From: Bacteroides sp. | GTDB taxonomy: Bacteria; Bacteroidota; Bacteroidia; Bacteroidales; Muribaculaceae | Assembly (NCBI GenBank): GCA_014801225.1 | Contig: JAAVEO010000010.1 | Span: 2,935 to 66,934 of the forward strand | Direction: 5' to 3' | DNA: 64,000 nt | Part shown: positions 46,022-53,868 of the stretch, in pieces | Numbering within the stretch: position 1 is the stretch's first letter | Layout of the letters: each line of letters starts with the position of its first letter | Position numbers and translations under genes: made by a program | The notes under the pieces: model-generated | What the model saw: the letters and a program-made list of their open reading frames with translations, nothing else | What the model was told of the DNA's origin: nothing | Database searches by the model: none

Positions 46022-46255
46022 TTATTTTTTTAGAGATTTCCCGTAATAATCATCTTTAGGTGTTAACCAGCGTTTCCCATCTGCCGGCATATGCCATAAA
46101 TCGGTTACTTCCTTCACATAAGTTGGCATATGATAATCGGAATTCATCCTTTGATGCTCAATCCGACGAAAACGCTTGTTTGCTTGACGCTTCCCGGCCT
46201 TATTAGAACGAGCTGCATACCAAACCACAGGGTACTTTTTTCTGCTTCTTGACAT
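46022..46255 (-). CDS. Small basic protein of unknown function (77 aa)
   Basis: Not recognised. MSRSRKKYPVVWYAARSNKA and GKRQANKRFRRIEHQRMN are strongly basic and could bind nucleic acid; the C-terminal half is neutral (DLWHMPADGKRWLTPKDDYYG). It lies between the WYL regulator (98 bases upstream) and the YqiA-like gene (5 bases downstream) on the same strand. Confidence 0.65.
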   Translation of the reverse strand: MSRSRKKYPVVWYAARSNKAGKRQANKRFRRIEHQRMNSDYHMPTYVKEVTDLWHMPADGKRWLTPKDDYYGKSLKK

Positions 46256-46353
46256 ATTATTTGATGTTACGAAATGAGGTTTTCTTACGGCGATCGAACA
46301 CTACCTTTTCGTCTATACCATAAATACCGGTCAGTTAATCATAGTAATCTTTA

Positions 46354-47274
46354 TTATTTCTTGGAGTTAGAATCTTCATAGTGTTTGTTCATTTTTGAGA
46401 TTATCTCTGCAATTTCATCACGTAGTGTTTTGGGTGACAATACTTCGAGTTGCTCGCGGTGCAGTAGCAACTCCTGAATGAAATCAAAAGAGGGTTTTAA
46501 GCGAAGTGAAAAGTCAGTATATTCCTCACTTGATGATATTTCGCGTTGACTATGGTGCATAGGTAACGAACGGAGATAGCCCGGCAGTTCAGCATAAGTG
46601 CGGATCACAATGTTTTCGACTTTACCCCCGGTTCCTGCAACTATGCCGAACACATCTCGGAAATATTCGGCCGGTTCAAAGTCTTTCGGATAGATAAAGG
46701 GTTTGTCGGTGGTGTTAAGCATTTTGACTCTGTCAAGTGAAAAAATTCGCTTTCTATCTCTTTCTACTTCGCAAAGTACATACCATCTGCGTTTGAAAAG
46801 TTTTACACATAAAGGGCTGACGACTCCTGCAAACTTCACACCAAAGAAATTCTCATATTCGAGCTCTATCTGATGATTATTCTGAAGAGACAGAAGTACT
46901 GGTTCAAGCCATTCGCGCCCCGATGGTATTTCCTCCAAAAGAATCTTGTCCGCTATGGAAGCTTTGCCGAGAAGCAACTCACCGAGTGAGAAACTATCCA
47001 ATGCCCATTTTGTCAACGAGTTTTCCTCAATAGCTTCCGGATTGGCTATGCTATATAGATTGAGCCCACGTCCACGACGACATTCTATATCAATCCCGAA
47101 ATGACGAGCCACAGCCTGACAATGATTGTAGAATGTGCGCTTTGACAGCACAGAATCATTATCATTAACCGATGACTTGCTCCATTGATCGGCGATCTCA
47201 TCGTAAGTCATCTCTCCGCCACGCATTAAGGTGTCAATCAACCAGAGATAACGTTTTAAAAGGAGTTCAACCAT
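46354..47274 (-). CDS. WYL-domain transcriptional regulator
   Basis: A 306-residue regulator. The N-terminal helix-turn-helix part (MTYDEIADQWSKSSVNDNDS, SKRTFYNHCQAVARHFGIDI) is followed by a WYL-type ligand-binding domain (IELEYENFFGVKFAGVVSPL, CVKLFKRRWYVLCEVERDRK, ending FSLDRVKMLN) and a WCX-like C-terminal region (LRLKPSFDFIQELLLHREQ). WYL proteins often repress anti-phage systems and respond to nucleic-acid ligands. Its own promoter has a 7-bp inverted repeat, and a similar promoter lies before the UDG operon, so control of both is likely (inference). Confidence 0.9.
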   Translation of the reverse strand: MVELLLKRYLWLIDTLMRGGEMTYDEIADQWSKSSVNDNDSVLSKRTFYNHCQAVARHFGIDIECRRGRGLNLYSIANPEAIEENSLTKWALDSFSLGELLLGKASIADKILLEEIPSGREWLEPVLLSLQNNHQIELEYENFFGVKFAGVVSPLCVKLFKRRWYVLCEVERDRKRIFSLDRVKMLNTTDKPFIYPKDFEPAEYFRDVFGIVAGTGGKVENIVIRTYAELPGYLRSLPMHHSQREISSSEEYTDFSLRLKPSFDFIQELLLHREQLEVLSPKTLRDEIAEIISKMNKHYEDSNSKK

Positions 47275-47295
47275 ATATTAATTCTTTTTACACGG

Positions 47296-47334
47296 CAAAG
47301 TTACCACAGTAATCGGCAATATAATTTCCGATTA
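47296..47334 (-). promoter_or_regulatory. Promoter and inverted-repeat operator of the WYL regulator gene
   Basis: The -7 box TAACTTTG (47296-47303) is preceded by TAATCGG and CCGATTA (47310-47334, 11-base spacer). The region resembles 48896-48935 upstream of the UDG operon (TCGGAAAT, TGGTA, TTTGCCGT in common). Confidence 0.7.
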
Positions 47335-47345
47335 AAATTATTTCC

Positions 47346-47383
47346 AAAAAAAAGAGCGAAAAAACGATCTTCGCTCCTTTTTT
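47346..47383 (-). terminator. Terminator after the UDG-like gene
   Basis: GAGCGAA and TTCGCTC flank a 9-base loop; eight T follow on the minus strand. It separates the UDG operon from the WYL gene. Confidence 0.88.
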
Positions 47384-47395
47384 TCATCAGTCAAA

Positions 47396-48316
47396 TTATT
47401 TTGACGAATTATTTTTACAGTGAATCAATTCCACTATGTGGTTAGCATATAATTCTGCTAAATGGTTTATATCTGTTTTACTCTCCAGTCCAAAATATTG
47501 CTTTATCTTGTGACCGGCAGTTCCACAAATATGAGGGATATATCCAGACAATCTATTATCACTTTCTAATAACTCCCGACAACTTTTCTCAGCACTATGA
47601 CCAAGTGTCACAATCAATTTAGGATTGATAATATCAATCTCTTCTTTAAGGATATTACGGTATAGATCCATTTTCTCCGACGTGGTGTACATATCAGATT
47701 CATGATGGTTGTAGACAAAAAACTTCCTGCAGTCGGTCAAGTAAATGTTGAAACCTTTTTCAAGCAATGCACGCACAAGCAGCCACATTCGTTTTCCGCC
47801 ATTCCCTTTTTCACGGTGATGAGCATCCTGCAAACCAAAAGGAGATGATACAATAGCGTCATTGCAAATGTATCTCTCATCGACTTCATCTCCATACCAT
47901 TTAGCACTTCTAAGAGGATCTTGGGTTACAATCATTATGAACGTAGCTTCTGACGATTGATAGAACCATGTCGGTAAATCTAATCCTATTGCACCACGCC
48001 CTTGTTCTTTTGTACGAGCCGTAAGGTCTATAAAATTTGGATGATTGATAGGAATAGGCACTGCCGTAGTATCACCATAGTAAAATTCACGTCCCTTAGG
48101 AGCAAAGGGTTTAAGACCGTCACTAAATTCCCACTCCTTTTTGTCACCGGTTACAAAATCTTTAGGGTAGCTAAAAAAGTTATTACGCATATCATCGTAG
48201 CGACGTTCAATCTTATCTAATTGTTCTACTCCTAAAAGATTGTTTGCAATCAGTTCTTGGATTTTGTGAGAAATAGTCTCATTCTCACAAAATCCAAAGT
48301 TATTTTTATTCCTCAT
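47396..48316 (-). CDS. Uracil-DNA glycosylase superfamily protein
   Basis: A 306-residue protein with a UDG-type core: FIMIVTQDPLRSAKWYGDEV (the Q-D-P of motif I), NPKLIVTLGHSAEKSCREL (the strand seen before the late motif), and HICGTAGHKIKQYFG. It does not fall clearly into a named UDG family by eye, is longer than usual, and has an unmatched N-terminal ~110 residues. It starts 10 bases after the small 81-residue gene, and ends in a terminator. Given the WYL regulator next to it and a known anti-phage glycosylase (Brig1), a defence role is possible, but this is inference; repair of deaminated DNA is the plain alternative. Confidence 0.7.
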   Translation of the reverse strand: MRNKNNFGFCENETISHKIQELIANNLLGVEQLDKIERRYDDMRNNFFSYPKDFVTGDKKEWEFSDGLKPFAPKGREFYYGDTTAVPIPINHPNFIDLTARTKEQGRGAIGLDLPTWFYQSSEATFIMIVTQDPLRSAKWYGDEVDERYICNDAIVSSPFGLQDAHHREKGNGGKRMWLLVRALLEKGFNIYLTDCRKFFVYNHHESDMYTTSEKMDLYRNILKEEIDIINPKLIVTLGHSAEKSCRELLESDNRLSGYIPHICGTAGHKIKQYFGLESKTDINHLAELYANHIVELIHCKNNSSK

Positions 48317-48326
48317 AGTAGAAAGC

Positions 48327-48572
48327 CTATAGTTTAGTTACGTCCCAATTACCTGCACATCTTGCACTATATGCAACGGAAGGGCCAAAACCTAACGCCA
48401 AAAGCACTCTTTCCACATCCTCTGATTTAGGAGTGGGTGCTGTGGTTGCCGAGGGCACTTGAATTGTGTAACCCTTGGGGATACGAGTAAGTTTACCCTT
48501 ATCCTTATCACGTACCACACCTCCATTTAAATCTCGCTTAGCTCTAAGAAGAAAATTATTCATGTTTTGCAT
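48327..48572 (-). CDS. Small protein of unknown function (81 aa) upstream of the UDG-like gene
   Basis: Not recognised. I start at the ATG at 48572 (MQNMNNFLLRAKRDLNGGVV), which has GGAGG 13 bases upstream; the track start at 48719 would run through a structured leader. The protein has a basic N-terminal half (RDKDKGKLTRIPKGYTIQVP) and a C-terminal helix (SEDVERVLLALGFG). It starts the two-gene UDG operon and may act with the glycosylase (inference). Confidence 0.6.
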   Translation of the reverse strand: MQNMNNFLLRAKRDLNGGVVRDKDKGKLTRIPKGYTIQVPSATTAPTPKSEDVERVLLALGFGPSVAYSARCAGNWDVTKL

Positions 48573-48840
48573 TTCTCTTAAGCCTCCATTGACGCATTTC
48601 GGCACTGCGGTCACATGAAAAAAAGGCGCGACACCCTTTTCGCTTATCTGCTTTAGTCGGCTCTGGTAAACCGTGAGTTCGGATAAGTGGAAAGCGGTCG
48701 GCGCCCTGAACGGGTGCAACCTATCTTTCGACTTATTACACGGAACTCAAAAGTGAAATTTACCAGATTTTACTAAAGCCGGGTAATTAGTCAAAGCTAA
48801 TTGCTATGTAGTGAGTCTACAGAATAATCACATATACTCT
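48573..48840 (-). promoter_or_regulatory. Long structured leader of the UDG operon with a possible attenuator
   Basis: About 265 bases lie between promoter P2 and the ATG. On the minus strand AAAAGGGTGTCGCGCC folds as a short hairpin with a 3-base loop and is followed by seven T (48617-48640), like an intrinsic terminator. Upstream, CTTATC (in CCACTTATCC) can pair with GATAAG, and CGCTT with AAGCG, in competing structures. The ORF from 48719 reads through the whole leader. Confidence 0.5.
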
Positions 48841-48843
48841 GCG

Positions 48844-48875
48844 CAAAGTTAGCGATTTAATTTGATACTCACAAA
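48844..48875 (-). promoter_or_regulatory. UDG operon promoter P2
   Basis: On the minus strand TTTG, 20 bases, TAACTTTG followed by CGC: an ideal Bacteroidota promoter. Confidence 0.75.
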
Positions 48876-48895
48876 CTGCCAACGCTTTCCAACGG

Positions 48896-48935
48896 CAAAA
48901 TTATACCATAGAAGGGAAACATCATTTCCGAATAG
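48896..48935 (-). promoter_or_regulatory. UDG operon promoter P1 with WYL-like operator
   Basis: A second -7 box, TAATTTTG, lies 50 bases upstream of P2. The sequence before it (ATTCGGAAATGATGTTTCCC) matches the region before the WYL gene -7 box at most positions. Confidence 0.6.
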
Positions 48936-49029
48936 CAATTAATTTATTCCTTTTTCTTCGGAAATCCCTATGCTTAGTCATTTTACATCTATCCGCGTCA
49001 GGCAGTGAGTAGAATTATTTGTTCCGGAT

Positions 49030-49179
49030 CTATTCTATCGGGGCGGGGGCTGAGGCGGGAGAATCATACGGAGTGCCGAAGGTGATCACGGTGTGATCCT
49101 TCAGAATTGCTATCTTGTTCATTTCGAGTGGAGTGAGTTTTTTTGCTCCTTTGAGCTCGGGAAAAGGGGAAGTTGACAT
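49030..49179 (-). CDS. 49-residue peptide gene (KKLTPLEMNKIA core), missed by the ORF track
   Basis: ATG at 49179 to TAG at 49030: begins MSTSPFPELKGAKKLTPLEM, continues NKIAILKDHTVITFGTP and ends in a Pro/Ala-rich tail. There is no Cys and no signal peptide. The KKLTPLEMNKIA part recurs as a decayed copy at 42049-42097 and partly at 40376, which supports its being a real coding family rather than a chance ORF. It lies 101 bases after the C39/VKOR gene on the same strand, behind a strong hairpin. A precursor or signal peptide is possible but unproven. Confidence 0.5.
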   Translation of the reverse strand: MSTSPFPELKGAKKLTPLEMNKIAILKDHTVITFGTPYDSPASAPAPIE

Positions 49180-49232
49180 GATCGTAAGATTTTTATTGCA
49201 TTGTATAATGCGGAGGGTTATGTCGGATAATT

Positions 49233-49270
49233 ACCACCCTTTCGCAAAGAGCTTTTTGCGAAAGGGTGGT
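49233..49270 (-). terminator. Strong hairpin after the C39/VKOR gene
   Basis: ACCACCCTTTCGCAAA and its exact complement flank a 6-base loop, 11 bases after the stop. The following AATTATCC is a poor U tract, so it may terminate only partly and let the small peptide gene be read. Confidence 0.65.
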
Positions 49271-49280
49271 TGATGTAAGT

Positions 49281-50330
49281 TTAAGATTTATCTTTCTTCT
49301 CGATAAGGGGCATAAGAGCGTTGACAAAGAGCATTACTCCAAGATATGCCACACCCAATACGAAGAAATCGATGCTTACGGGCAGACTCTGGCGCAACCA
49401 TCCTCCGAAGAGATAGCAGAAGAAGAGAAGCCAGAGTGACCCTTGTACAGTGACGCAGAGCGTACACCATCTTTTGGCTCGGAAGCGCTGATACCAGATA
49501 CTCCATACCGTAAACGGCAGACAGCACAAATTGCATAGCGCCAAGGAAGGCAAAGCTCCGGGGAACATCAGCAACGACAGCAGACTGACCGAGAAATAGG
49601 CGAAACCTACCTCACTCCATCCGAACAATCCGAAGAATTTGGATGCGGACGTGGCCAAAATATCATCACATCCTCCCGCCTGAAGCACTCCGCAGAAGCG
49701 GTCGGCCCGAGCATTGTGGATGTTAAGGGATTTCTGTACGAGCAGATAGGTGACGTATAGCCCGGCGAGATCTATGGCCGCAATAAAGTAGGTGGATACA
49801 TAGCGATAAAGCCCGTTGGTAATAAAAGCATATATCAGGAGCGCTACTGCACATAGCATCAATACCCATTTCTTCGATTTTGTGAAAAATTCAAGTCGGC
49901 GGTGCAGACCTAAATCGGGTTCTTTGGCATCCTTCCCGGCATACGAAAGAAATATATTCCCATCGCAAGCTTTCAACAATCGGTCAGTAGTGGTGGTCTT
50001 TCTCAATCCGAGACTGAGATATTCCACTCTGTCACCCTCGATGGCTGTCACTATGATATTTCCACCTTCTTCTCCGCCTGTATGTGCAATGAAAGGTACG
50101 GGAATGTCAAGCATCTCGCTTTTATCCGAAAGCTGATATGCCTGAGACTCCACTCCATACTTCTCCAATGCTCTTGAAAAGCCGAACCAGGTCTTGAAGG
50201 GTATGGCCTTCTCGGAGGTACGGGTGAATTCCACCGTATGCGGCACGCCCAACACCGTGAGCCAATCACCGAGCAGGGAGGAATCAGGCAGCCTGTGGCC
50301 TGACGACAGACGCTTCGAAGGATGATCCAT
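49281..50330 (-). CDS. C39-like / VKOR (vitamin K epoxide reductase) fusion membrane protein
   Basis: A 349-residue inner-membrane protein. Residues ~15-130 resemble a peptidase C39-like domain (SRALEKYGVESQAYQLSDKS, VPFIAHTGGEEGGNIIVTAI) but lack the catalytic Cys and have Asn where the catalytic His (GHF/W) is expected, so it is probably a binding domain. From ~160 there are about five helices of a VKOR domain with the loop Cys pair in CGVLQAGGCDDILAT and the active CxxC in RWCTLCVTVQG. VKOR proteins reoxidise disulfide-forming thioredoxins using quinone; the thioredoxin gene is 4 bases upstream. Together they look like a disulfide-forming pair. Confidence 0.87.
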   Translation of the reverse strand: MDHPSKRLSSGHRLPDSSLLGDWLTVLGVPHTVEFTRTSEKAIPFKTWFGFSRALEKYGVESQAYQLSDKSEMLDIPVPFIAHTGGEEGGNIIVTAIEGDRVEYLSLGLRKTTTTDRLLKACDGNIFLSYAGKDAKEPDLGLHRRLEFFTKSKKWVLMLCAVALLIYAFITNGLYRYVSTYFIAAIDLAGLYVTYLLVQKSLNIHNARADRFCGVLQAGGCDDILATSASKFFGLFGWSEVGFAYFSVSLLSLLMFPGALPSLALCNLCCLPFTVWSIWYQRFRAKRWCTLCVTVQGSLWLLFFCYLFGGWLRQSLPVSIDFFVLGVAYLGVMLFVNALMPLIEKKDKS

Positions 50331-50334
50331 GGCT

Positions 50335-50634
50335 TTACTCCTTTATGGCATCCTGAATCTTTTTCAAGAGCATTTCGGCTGACATTTCGCCCGTCTCACG
50401 CATCACTTCCTTTCCGCCGTCGTAGAGGAGGAAAGTAGGTATAGATTTCACTCCGGCCTGATCGGCTTCCTCCTGATTCTCATCGATGTCAAGTTGCACC
50501 ACCTTGAGATTGTCGGCCAAGAGGGTCTTTATATCCTCCACGATCGGCATCATTCTCTGGCAGTGAGGACACCATGACGCATAGAATTCTACTAATACTA
50601 CGGGGGCTGAATTGATTTCCTGTGTGTAATCCAT
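50335..50634 (-). CDS. Thioredoxin-like protein
   Basis: A 99-residue thioredoxin fold with active site FYASWCPHCQRMMP and cis-Pro in VKSIPTFLLYDGG. The ATG at 50634 (MDYTQEINSAPVVLVEF) is chosen; the track start is TTG. No signal peptide is visible, so it is probably cytoplasmic unless exported by another route. CPHC is closer to DsbA (CPHC) than to classical thioredoxin (CGPC), which fits an oxidising role with the VKOR partner. It is 4 bases from the C39/VKOR gene, so they are co-translated. Confidence 0.88.
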   Translation of the reverse strand: MDYTQEINSAPVVLVEFYASWCPHCQRMMPIVEDIKTLLADNLKVVQLDIDENQEEADQAGVKSIPTFLLYDGGKEVMRETGEMSAEMLLKKIQDAIKE

Positions 50635-50800
50635 AATGACTGAAATTTTAATCGGCAAATCTCCGTACGGCAGTACGCCGTACGAGATACCGTATGGTGA
50701 TTGATAAAGGTTTTATTCTACTCTTAAAACACTCTTCCGGTCACATTGGTTTTAGTCCCCAATCCATAACGCTTATCATTTCAAGCCGTCGATGTAAGAA

Positions 50801-50832
50801 AAAAGCCCGATGCTATGTCGCGTCGGGCTTTT
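50801..50832 (-). terminator. Terminator after the AspT-type transporter gene
   Basis: AAAAGCCCGA and TCGGGCTTTT with a 12-base loop, followed by further T on the minus strand, 22 bases after the stop. Confidence 0.88.
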
Positions 50833-50853
50833 GCTTATGGATGGGGAAGTGCG

Positions 50854-52545
50854 TCAGAGGAAACAAAGTATCACCACCTGAGCGCAGATCACTCGCATGA
50901 ACATGGTAAGAGGATACACAGTAGAGTAGGCCACGGCCGGAGCATCATTGTTGGCTACCTTATTGGCGTAGGCCAAAGCCGGGGGATCGGTGTAGTTGCC
51001 GCTCATCATACCGATGAGTGAAAGATAGTTCATCTTATATTTGGCGCGTGCGATGCAGCCTACGATTATCAGCGGCACAACTGTGATTATGAATCCGTAA
51101 GCCACCCAAAGGGCTCCACGGGCATTGAACACTGTTGCCGCAAAATCTTTACCTGCTGCTATACCTACCGATGCAAGGAAGAGACATATACCGATCTCGC
51201 GGAGAAGAAGATTGGCCGAGGAGTTGGTATATGTCACAAGATGTATCTTCGGACCGTATGCACTGATAAGAATCGCCACCACGAGTGGACCGCCGGCGAG
51301 ACCCAACTTCATAGGCACGGACATACCGGGGAACTGCAAGGGGATGCTGCCTACAATGATACCGAGGAAGATTCCGATGAACATGGTGATGAGGTTAGGC
51401 TCGTTAAGGCGTTTCATGGAGTTGCCGAGCTTACCGGCAAGAGATTGGATATCATCGAGTTTGCCCACTACCGTAAGACGGTCGCCCATCTGCAGACGCA
51501 ACGAGGGGCTGGCAAGAAGATCCACACCGGCACGGTTCACACGGGTCACATTAAGCTGATAAGCGGAGCGGAGACGGAGCGAACCGAGTTTCACACCGTT
51601 ATATTCCGTACGGGTGACGAGAATGCGACGCGATACCACGGGACCTTTCTCCATTTCCCATTTCTTATCTACTGTAGGCCCGAGGAAACGCTTGAACACT
51701 TCTTCATCAGCGATGGAGCATACTACGAGCACAAGGTCGCCCATGTGTACCTCATCGTTGGCTGTAGGAATTACAACCGATCCGTCGGGACGCTCGATGC
51801 GGGAGAGCACGAAGTTGCAGTTGATAAGGGTATGGAGTTTCGCGATTGTCAGACCATCCACAAGATCGTTGGTCACTTTGTAGGTTACGATATGCGGGGC
51901 CAATGTAGAATCTGATTTCTCCTGGTCAAGCTCTCTGATCTCTTCGTCGATATTGATTTTGAAGATTACTTTGAGTATGATCATTGTGAGAATAATGCCG
52001 ATTACACCTAAAGGGTAAGCGGCGGCATATCCCATTGACATCTGCTGGGAGATATCGTAGGCTGCCGGATCCACTTGAAGCACTGCCTGCTGAGCCGCAC
52101 CAAGACCCGGAGTGTTGGTGACGGCACCACTCATCACACCCACTATCTGAGCAATGTTGGTCTCTCCGTCGGCTCCTCCCTGAATGTAGTAGATGCCAAG
52201 TGCGATGGCAACGTTCAGGAGCACTGCCAGCACTGCCAGCATGTTCATCCTGACACCACCCTCCTTGAATGAGGAGAAGAAGCCGGGGCCCACCTGCATA
52301 CCGATGGAGAAGATGAAGAGAATTAGTCCGAACTCGCGTAGGAAGTGGAGAGTATCTCCTTGCACCTCATAACCGAAGTGGCCGAGCAGGATACCTACGA
52401 AAAGCACGAATGTGACTCCGAGAGAGATGCCGAAAATCTTGATCTTGCCCAGATAGATACCTGCAAATATCACGAAGGAATAAAGCAGGATCGTGGAGGC
52501 AAGCGATAGATTATGCGGCGTAAGCAAATCAATAAGCCATTCCAT
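50854..52545 (-). CDS. AspT/YidE-type (AAE family) transporter with two TrkA-C domains
   Basis: A putative inner-membrane exchanger of 563 residues. Two homologous membrane halves (GLILFIFSIGMQVGPGFF, GVMSGAVTNTPGLGAA; and GICLFLASVGIAAGKDF, IGMMSGNYTDPPALAYA) flank two TrkA-C (RCK-C) domains in the middle (ANDEVHMGDLVLVVCS, SLRLQMGDRLTVVG). This is the layout of the aspartate:alanine exchanger family. Substrate unknown. It has its own leader, divergent from ddh. Confidence 0.9.
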   Translation of the reverse strand: MEWLIDLLTPHNLSLASTILLYSFVIFAGIYLGKIKIFGISLGVTFVLFVGILLGHFGYEVQGDTLHFLREFGLILFIFSIGMQVGPGFFSSFKEGGVRMNMLAVLAVLLNVAIALGIYYIQGGADGETNIAQIVGVMSGAVTNTPGLGAAQQAVLQVDPAAYDISQQMSMGYAAAYPLGVIGIILTMIILKVIFKINIDEEIRELDQEKSDSTLAPHIVTYKVTNDLVDGLTIAKLHTLINCNFVLSRIERPDGSVVIPTANDEVHMGDLVLVVCSIADEEVFKRFLGPTVDKKWEMEKGPVVSRRILVTRTEYNGVKLGSLRLRSAYQLNVTRVNRAGVDLLASPSLRLQMGDRLTVVGKLDDIQSLAGKLGNSMKRLNEPNLITMFIGIFLGIIVGSIPLQFPGMSVPMKLGLAGGPLVVAILISAYGPKIHLVTYTNSSANLLLREIGICLFLASVGIAAGKDFAATVFNARGALWVAYGFIITVVPLIIVGCIARAKYKMNYLSLIGMMSGNYTDPPALAYANKVANNDAPAVAYSTVYPLTMFMRVICAQVVILCFL

Positions 52546-52856
52546 GATGTTTATTTTAACTGTTGGTTGATATGATTGAATGATTGTTTACGTGGAAATT
52601 TTTTATCGTGGACACCATGAAAAATCGAGGAGACAAGTGGTGCTGAAAATCGGGGGTGCCCGGTTTTGAAAGTGCAAAATTACAATTTTTTTTTGAGAAT
52701 TATTCACGAGGATAATACAGATGTTAGAGATTTATTGTAATTTTGCAATCCGTAATCCTGCTTCAACCCCGAAGATAATGGCAAAATGCCACGGCATTCC
52801 GATGCTTGGGATATTTTGAATAAAAGAATGTAGTATTCATTAAATATAATACAATT
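52546..52856. promoter_or_regulatory. Divergent promoter region of the transporter gene and ddh
   Basis: Minus-strand -7 box TAATTTTG at 52675-52682 for the transporter (leader ~125 bases); plus-strand TAATTTTG at 52738-52745 for ddh (leader ~105 bases, with a small GGC/GCC hairpin). The -33 boxes are poor. No ORF. Confidence 0.55.
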
Positions 52857-53753
52857 ATGAAAAAGATACGTGCAGCCGTAGTAGGATACGGAAATATCGG
52901 TCGATTCTCATTGGAGGCTCTTCAGGCGGCTCCCGACTTTGAAATTACAGGCATCGTGCGTCGCGATCCGTCTCAGCGTGCCGGAGTGCCGGAGGATGTG
53001 AAGGTCGTGGGTAGCCTCAGCGAACTTCCCGACAGCGACGTCGCTATTCTCGCCGTGCCTACCCGTAAGGTGGAGGAACACGCTCTCGAGGCTCTCGCTC
53101 TCGGTATGAACACTGTTGACAGCTTCGATATCCATGGACGTATCCCCGAGCTACGCGCCTCTCTCGCAAAAGCTGCCCGTGAGGCCGGTAAGGTAAGTGT
53201 AATCTCCGCAGGTTGGGATCCGGGAAGCGACTCCGTTGTGCGTACCCTCATGGAGGCTATTGCGCCCAAGGGTATCACATACACCAATTTCGGTCCCGGC
53301 ATGAGTATGGGCCATAGTGTTGCAGTCAAGGCTATAGAGGGAGTAAAGGATGCTCTCTCCGTTACAATCCCCGTCGGTACAGGTATTCATCGCCGTATGG
53401 TATATGTGGAGCTTCTCCCCGGCTTTGATATAGAGACAGTAGCCGCAGCAGTCAAGGCAGATCCCTACTTCGCCAGTGATGAGACTCATGTATTCGCGGT
53501 AGATAGCGTCGATGCCCTCAAGGATATGGGCCATGGTGTCAATCTCGTGCGTAAAGGTGTGAGCGGCAAGACTCAGAACCAACTTCTGGAGTTTGATATG
53601 AAGATCAATAATCCGGCTCTTACAGGTCAGGTGCTCGTATGCGCCGCACGCGCCGCTATGCGTCAGCAGCCCGGATGTTATACTATGATCGAGATTCCTG
53701 TGGTGGATCTTCTTCCGGGCGACCGTGATGAATGGATTGCGCACCTCGTCTGA
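52857..53753 (+). CDS. ddh: meso-diaminopimelate D-dehydrogenase
   Basis: Makes meso-DAP for peptidoglycan and lysine in one NADPH-dependent step from tetrahydrodipicolinate. The 298-residue product begins KKIRAAVVGYGNIGRFSLEA, the Rossmann signature, and contains MNTVDSFDIHGRIPELR, SAGWDPGSDSVVRTLMEA and FGPGMSMGHSVAVKAI, the Ddh catalytic-domain motifs. This route is common in Bacteroidales. It appears as a single gene with its own promoter. Confidence 0.95.
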   Translation: MKKIRAAVVGYGNIGRFSLEALQAAPDFEITGIVRRDPSQRAGVPEDVKVVGSLSELPDSDVAILAVPTRKVEEHALEALALGMNTVDSFDIHGRIPELRASLAKAAREAGKVSVISAGWDPGSDSVVRTLMEAIAPKGITYTNFGPGMSMGHSVAVKAIEGVKDALSVTIPVGTGIHRRMVYVELLPGFDIETVAAAVKADPYFASDETHVFAVDSVDALKDMGHGVNLVRKGVSGKTQNQLLEFDMKINNPALTGQVLVCAARAAMRQQPGCYTMIEIPVVDLLPGDRDEWIAHLV

Positions 53754-53868
53754 GACCCATAAGCAATCCTCGCATCCTTTTAGCCAAATATAATACCATA
53801 TAACATAAGACACGCACTTCCGCTCGGGATGTGCGTGTCTTTCTTATAAGGGTTGAGTTATGTATATG

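Noticed and set aside
48573-48719. N-terminal extension of the 81-residue protein (MHPFRAPTAF...)
   Set aside because: It runs through hairpins and a T7 tract of the leader; the ATG at 48572 has a GGAGG upstream. Kept only as a possible leader ORF.
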